Below, in pieces: positions 58,533 to 64,000 of a DNA stretch of 64,000 bases. Under the pieces are notes generated by a model. It ran no database searches, was not told the origin of the DNA, and worked only from the letters and a program-made list of their open reading frames with translations. The stretch covers positions 1 to 64,000 of the forward strand of contig VTPC01008418.1 in the NCBI GenBank assembly GCA_011009095.1. Reading direction: 5' to 3'. The translations under genes were made by a program, and so were the position numbers. Source of the DNA: Ignelater luminosus (taxonomy: Eukaryota > Arthropoda > Insecta > Coleoptera > Elateridae). Position 1 is the stretch's first letter. Every line of letters starts with the position of its first letter.

Positions 58533-59812
58533 ACAGTCACGTGTTAGCAACTACATAACAAATTAGCTCAAACAGTAATTTACTAAACTCACGAAATATA
58601 ATGGTATACTACATTTGAAAACATCAAAAGGTATCTCTTCGGAACTGTTGCTAGATTCCCAAATTTTCTTCACAATCTTTCGTTTTTTGAGCAACTTTTA
58701 GCGATTTTTAACCTTTGCTTAGTGGTGCATGCCGTTACTATTTATTATAAAATCAATGGGTTCTGGCATGCTTTCGACAAGTTTTCTACGCGAATTTTTA
58801 ATTTTTCATCTCGTTGCTAAACTACATGGTGGTATGGAATATAGTTTCAATGAAGTGAACCTTACTATCATGTTTCTTAAGTTTCTTCTTAACAATGGAC
58901 CTTATATTCTACACGAGGTTAATGTCGTTACTATTACCCGGCCATGGCAAAATTATGATATTGTTTTTGGTTAAAAACTTGATAACCGACTTGACTTTGT
59001 TGATCAGTGTCTAATCTTACATGAAAACCAAGTTTTCACTAAGAAACCACTATTTTAACTAACTGTGGTATCAATCTTTTTTTTTTCTATATACTGGCTG
59101 TTTTCATTCAGTCAAATTATTTGTTTTATAAACAATTTAGTTTAGAAAGCCCGATTGCTGATATTATAGACCGTGATTGAGAACAAGAGAAAGAAGAAAG
59201 AGCGCGAAGAACCTGATTTCACAAGAAAAATTATTTAATTTGTTTTTTTATAGACTTTGCCCATCCCAGCCTCGTTTTGCTATACCAGGTATAGTTTTAG
59301 CCGTTTTTCATAAGCGGCGCGCAGAAAACTCAGCTGCGATTAGCTTTCAACAAATAGATGCCTCAGAAACACTTACACCGCTTCAATCTTTTTTTTTTCG
59401 TTGCTGATATTTCTTCTGTGGTTCCTTGTAAATGCTAGACGTTTCTTCTTTTCTTTTAGTTTCTGGGATGACTTTACTCTTGTCACCTCATTTTCCTAGC
59501 TGAAAGAGACCATAGTCACGTACAAAGCCAAGTCTGCATTATTTTGGGCACAGATGCTTGTGATATTTTTAGTCTGTTTGCTATTCTTCTTTTGTACATC
59601 TCTTTTCTTAAAGAAGATACCAAAGCCAATATTCTTGAAAAAAGATTACTTGTCTTTCCCATTATGATAGAAATTCCACAAACCACAGAAGAATAATTAA
59701 AAAACAATGTCAATGTGACACATTTACGAAAACTTCTCCACAGTAGCGTGAAACACTGCACATCACCCTTTTCAAATGAATAAAACATAAATCCAATAAT
59801 ACCGTGACTGTT
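58533..59812 (-). mobile_element. Decayed Tc1-family transposon
   Basis: The minus-strand transposase starts at ATG 59,662: MGKTSNLFSRILALVSSLRK, then ANRLKISQASVPKIMQTW, the N-terminal helix-turn-helix of Tc1 elements. The C-terminal catalytic end lies at about 58,725-58,975: LPWPGNSNDINLV (family LPWP.QSPDLNPIEN) and KLVESMPEPIDFII (family LVESMPRR...VI). The expected LVKTWF remnant lies between them, at about 59,020. The third catalytic residue Glu is a stop codon (GAG to TAG), and the middle is frameshifted and shortened. Possible terminal repeats are ACAGTCACGTGTTA at 58,533 and, inverted, ACAGTCACGGTATTA ending at 59,812. These would give 1.28 kb, the usual Tc1 size. Confidence 0.8.
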
Positions 59813-62515
59813 TTGATATGGTAGATATTAGTTGCCGTTTCGATGGACGAAGATATTTAGCTATACTTTAATTTTTTTCTTTGACATTGTTATTTGCTTA
59901 ATAACATTTTCAAAAAATATAAAAAGGTGAAAACTGAGGATATATTAACAACTAAAAATTAATTCACATGATAAAAACATATTTTTATAGTACTGGGCAA
60001 TTACTTTATTATTAATATTTTATACTGATGTGTGTATTTCATACAAAAGGAACCTTATAGCTCATAAAATAAACAATTTTTATAAAAGCAATAGACAATT
60101 AACGACTCTAAATGGAATGTAGCGTCTTGATTTGTCACTGATTATTATCTTTTTCCATTTTTTTTTCAAGTAAACAACAGAGAGGTTAATAATTGCTATG
60201 CATATAACGGTGCGTGTTTATTCATTCTTAAAAATACTATACCAAATACATACTGTTAACTACTGTATTTACAAATGAGTACTAGACCAATAGATGAATA
60301 CCCGGCACAAATTCGGAATTCGTTCAATATTACACATTTAAAGGTACATATTTTCGTGTAATCGATATCAAGGCAATGAACTTATGTACCTTCCTGTTAT
60401 TCAGGTATATTCTATAGAATGTACCTACTTCAATACCAATATAATAGCTAACACAAGTTCATTCTCCTTAACCTCATTTTGTGAAAGTCCATACAAAAAG
60501 CATAAATTACTGAAATAGAATGTTTTTTGTTTTTAAAAAAACAAAATTGCCATTTAAAGAAAAATATCGGCTGTATGGAAATATTGCTTAGTTATACATT
60601 TATTTAAGTTCAAAAGGAAATCTAAAGTGCTTTCAAAATCGAAATTTCTGCAGTTGAAGAACGTAAATAATAGATTAGTACTACATTGAAGCATTTAACA
60701 ATAAGACATGTAATTCCATTTAACTAAAGTTAAAGCCCCTCATATCTTATTAACCAGATTGATTTCCAATAATACACTACTTCACTGTCGCCCTTAAGAC
60801 AGCCAAGGGAGAGATAACGAGTAGGAAAGCTCAAAGCTATTAATTGCAATCTAAAAAAGCTAACCGTCGTAGTTCGTGCAAACGAACCGGAAAACGTTTT
60901 TATTTTGACACGAAACTTTTTAAATTATTCCGAAACTGAAATTTCCGTTTTCCAATAAAACATCCGTATTGATTATATAATACGAGTATGTGTATTTCTT
61001 TGTGGAAAATCAAATATTAACCAATACTTTCAGCAAGTACGCAGTATCGTATAAATTTCCTAAATTAAAAATTCAAGAACTTTAGTCAATCATATTTTTT
61101 AGTCGTCAAGTATTAAAATAAAAAAATAGAAAATTTAAAACGGCAACTATAAAGTAAATTACAAAATTTCAGAATTTTCTTTATGAATAATTATGTAATA
61201 GGTATTAACTTAGCAATGCATATAAACGCTAAATTACTACATTGGAAAATCAATTTGTGGAAACCAGTTAGTTAAATAAATTGTATTTGATGCAGTAAAG
61301 ATTTACATCAATAACTTACGAATACACTAGAAAAGATATATTGCTTTCTAGAATGAGGTAATATATTCTTGAAATTTTGAAAAGGTGGCGTTAAGATCCT
61401 TTCTAAGTTGTTTGTTCAAAAGACAGTAAAAGCTGTAAAATAGTGACTTATTTTTTTAACAACCAAGGTAAAAAGTTGAGACTAGATTTCTCCCCTATGG
61501 AAATTGCTAATATCGAGCAGAGCAATTGAGAATTTTATGATAAATGATGCAGCTTACTGTTGTTAACTACGCTTCATCATTTAATCTTCTTATAAATTAT
61601 TTGGAATTAACGGTATCATTGTTAGCGTCTTCCATAAAGTACCTACCTGTAATTAAAAAATTCTCATTTTACAGAAGTTGCAGGTGTGGTATACTTTTAA
61701 ACAGCTTAAGAGATCAAAGATTTACTTAATTTATATTTTTTTTGCCAAAAAGTTGTTTAATTTTTATTAGACTTTCTAGTATTTTAATTTAATTATGCCC
61801 AATTTGTGGTTCTTCTTCGCATATCAAAAAGGAACAACTGCGATTAAAATAGATAATAGAGAGATTATGAAACTTTGTAAAAAAATTTCTAATTTTAATT
61901 TTTTCTGTTAGAACATGCTAAAGAATTTAAATAAGACTTTGAAGCAGTTTTTGCAGTTTTGCGGTCGTATTGGAAAAAGGGATGACGTCATCAAGTTTCT
62001 TTTTAATAGCAAGGTAGCAGACAGATCAATTTTTATATGCGACCATCTGCTTCTGCACGAACAATCTCAGTTTGAGCCAATTTCATAAAGATATCTAACC
62101 TAAATAAAATTAGACTTCTAACAGTTAGTACTACAAAATATCACAGATCATTTATAATATCATGTATGACATATAAACACAGAATGTATTTGAAGACATC
62201 AAGATAGGTAGATGACATTCTATAAACGCGTGCTCTTTTATGAACTCCAAAATTCTTCTGTTGCGTTATATATTCCTTAATAGCAAAAGTGGTCGATTTA
62301 CAGTTTCCACCATACTATGCTCATATTCTACACGCTTTGCTAAAATTGCCCATTTTACACTTATGGAGTGCACCAACTCCTTTTAACAGGTACAAAGGAT
62401 CAAGTACTTAGGTACGTCTAAATCTTAATCTAGTTTGGCACGTGACCATTGGGTCTACCAAAGGTTTCTTATTCTTTCCCTACATTTGCCAATAATATCT
62501 TTTGCTCTTATAGAG
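59813..62515. other. Long AT-rich stretch without recognised gene
   Basis: I see no gene, element end or RNA feature. The frame 61,544-61,729 lacks motifs. Confidence 0.4.
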
Positions 62516-64000
62516 AATCTACTACCTTTTCTTAGCAAACATTACAGTCAATTCATGATGCAATCCTCTCATTCTATAAAAAGCTTCTCAAAAATGTTAG
62601 TAATAAACTAAAATCCTTGCGTATCTTTTATAATTTAACCCAGGCGTTTGATATTATTATTCCAGTCCTAATACCGGAAAAATTGTATCAGTATGGTTTT
62701 CGTGGAGCATCGTTCTGTTGGAGCAAATCTTTTTTGTCCAGAAGATTACAATCAGTTAGTACCAAAAAAGATGATAACAAAGTAACATCTGAACTTAAAT
62801 CAGGGCTTTCCCTAAGATAACATACTATCGCTCCTCTTATTCGTACTATTTATCAATGATAATACTAACAATATACAGTGTGTCCAAGATAAGGATCACA
62901 GCATGGGGATCTTGAAAACGGTAAGAGATACAGGATTGGTTAAACGGGATGAAAGTTGGCTATTTATAGGACCTTTTTGTTGACGTTTGTAAAATTTAGA
63001 TATCTTGGATAGTTTCAGAGATATTTAAAAAAAGTAGATTTCTTGATTTTCGTTATTATTATTTTTATTTATTTATTTGAAGAGATATCGGAAAACTAAA
63101 ACCACTTTTCCATTATCACTTTTTGTTCGCTATTAAAATTCGTTAACAAAATTCCTGTACAACGTTTCGGTTTCGAGTAACCATCATCAACCTCATTTTT
63201 TTAAACAGGCGGAAAAACAATTGAAAATTGTTTTGAATAGCTCTTGTTATTGCGATTCTAATTATGTAAAGATGATAGGGTTATTTTGATTTCTTATGCT
63301 ATAAATTAATGCATTCTGCAGTACCCTGGTCTGCACGATCACCTTATCATGATGATATGATTGATTATGGTTACTCGGAACCGAAACGTTATGCTGGAAT
63401 TTTGTTAGCGTATTTTAATAGAGAACAAAGAGTGGCAATGGAAAAGTGGCTTTAGTTTTCCGATATCTCTTCAAATAAAGGAAAGAAAAAATAACAAAAT
63501 TCAAAAAATCTACTTTTTTTTTTAATATCTCTGAAACTATCCAAAATATCTAGATTTTGCAAACGCCAACAAAAAGGTCCTATAAATAGCCAACTTTCAT
63601 CCCATCTAACCGATGCTGTATCTCTTACCGTTTCCAAGATCTCCATGCTGTACATCCTTATTTTGGACACACTGTATATCTAGTGGCTATTTAACACTAT
63701 ATGCCGACGACGCATCCTCAATTATCTCCGCTCCAAGTATTATGATCTTTCAAATAAAACAGGGGCATGTACAATAGAAATGGTGCACTTTTGGTGGTTC
63801 AATTTTAGTTTTCCAAAAAACTAGTTTCATAGTTTCTTTATCATACGAAGAAAAATTTGATTGCATCTGACAAAAGTCCCTTATCTGTAAAACTCCTTGG
63901 TATCTATATAGTAGACAAATTTCATTCTTAGACTTACTAAAAATCTTGGCTAAAAGAAACTGTGCCTTGCTACAACTTAGAAAATCTGTTTCTTTTATTA
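62516..64000 (+). mobile_element. LINE reverse transcriptase, interrupted, open at right edge
   Basis: Plus-strand RT of a non-LTR element. TLQSIHDAILSFYKKLLKN comes first (about 62,537), then LRIFYNLTQAFDIII (first palm Asp motif; family L.DLSKAFDTV), EKLYQYGFRGASFCW and KSFLSRRLQSVS. A decayed PQGSILGPLLF motif follows, then LFVLFINDNTNNI. After an inserted palindrome, SSGYLTLYADDASSIIS follows (catalytic YADD intact, 63,682-63,732). Further downstream are LLGIYI near 63,895 and RNCALLQLRKSVSF up to the edge. The frame has several small breaks. The clade is CR1/Jockey/I-like; the 3' half lies outside the window. Confidence 0.85.
62874..63676. mobile_element. 803-bp palindromic element inserted in a LINE
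   Basis: The ends are TACAGTGTGTCCAAGATAAG (left) and TACAGTGTGTCCAAAATAAG (right, inverted), with TA at 62,872-62,873 and 63,677-63,678. The arms match for more than 200 bases (GGTAAGAGATACAG, AAAGTTGGCTATTTATAGGAC, GATAGTTTCAGAGATATT), then more loosely toward the centre at about 63,278, where ATATCGGAAAACTAAA and GTTTCGGTTCCGAGT-type blocks still pair. No coding capacity; the frame 63,452-63,670 is arm sequence. Removing the element plus one TA rejoins the flanking LINE reading frame exactly. Confidence 0.92.

Noticed and set aside
62516-63740. Twin-primed LINE insertion
   Set aside because: Both RT parts are in the same orientation and join in frame; the interruption is a separate TA-flanked element.
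1-64000. CRISPR arrays, rRNA or bacterial operons
   Set aside because: No regularly spaced identical repeats, no rRNA core sequences, and no ribosome-binding-site organised frames; the content is eukaryotic.

Overview
The window is AT-rich, gene-poor eukaryotic DNA, most likely an intergenic or intronic stretch of an insect genome. A beetle or similar large-genome insect is my best guess. The guess rests on the mix of mobile elements: several mariner/Tc1 lineages, a pogo relic, hAT elements with 8-bp target duplications, CR1/Jockey-type LINEs, and many long palindromic elements flanked by TA whose ends read TACAG. No complete host gene, rRNA, CRISPR array or bacterial-type operon is visible. 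A 100-base run of N at 15,967-16,066 marks an assembly join.

Layout. 1.2-2.9 kb: a dead mariner on the minus strand with a second inverted end fragment. 5.56-6.21 kb: a 652-bp palindromic element. 10.8-11.6 kb: a short region richer in C and CpG with an unrecognised 118-codon frame. 13.7-18.7 kb: a block present twice on either side of the N gap (possible haplotype duplication), mixed with four tRNA-like units, 70-bp inverted arms and the 3' half of another mariner. 18.77-20.77 kb: three more palindromic elements, one sitting in the middle of another. 27.44-28.70 kb: an end-to-end mariner with terminal repeats and TA flanks. 29.0-31.2 kb: degenerate repeats followed by a CpG-containing stretch. 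37.4-38.2 kb: a pogo-family transposase relic. 41.33-42.57 kb: a hAT-like non-autonomous element with a perfect 8-bp target duplication. 42.6-45.05 kb: two LINE fragments in opposite orientation; one is split by a hAT element that is itself split by a second hAT-like element. 45.06-45.7 kb: an HTH transposase fragment and an RTE-like tail. 48.0-48.6 kb: a retroelement gag/ORF1-like fossil. 57.1-57.4 kb: a TTAA-flanked palindrome. 58.5-59.8 kb: a decayed Tc1 element. 62.5-64.0 kb: a LINE reverse transcriptase interrupted by an 803-bp palindromic element and running off the right edge.

The elements do not work together as a pathway. Their value is stratigraphic, because several insertions can be placed in order. 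The strongest observations are the shared TACAG end architecture of five long palindromes, the frame-exact interruption of the last LINE, the triple nesting at 43.9-44.5 kb, and the repeated tRNA-like units joined to inverted arms. Host coding content is limited to weak candidates at about 22.5 kb and 53.6 kb. All similarity statements come from recognising protein motifs by eye; no database search was run.
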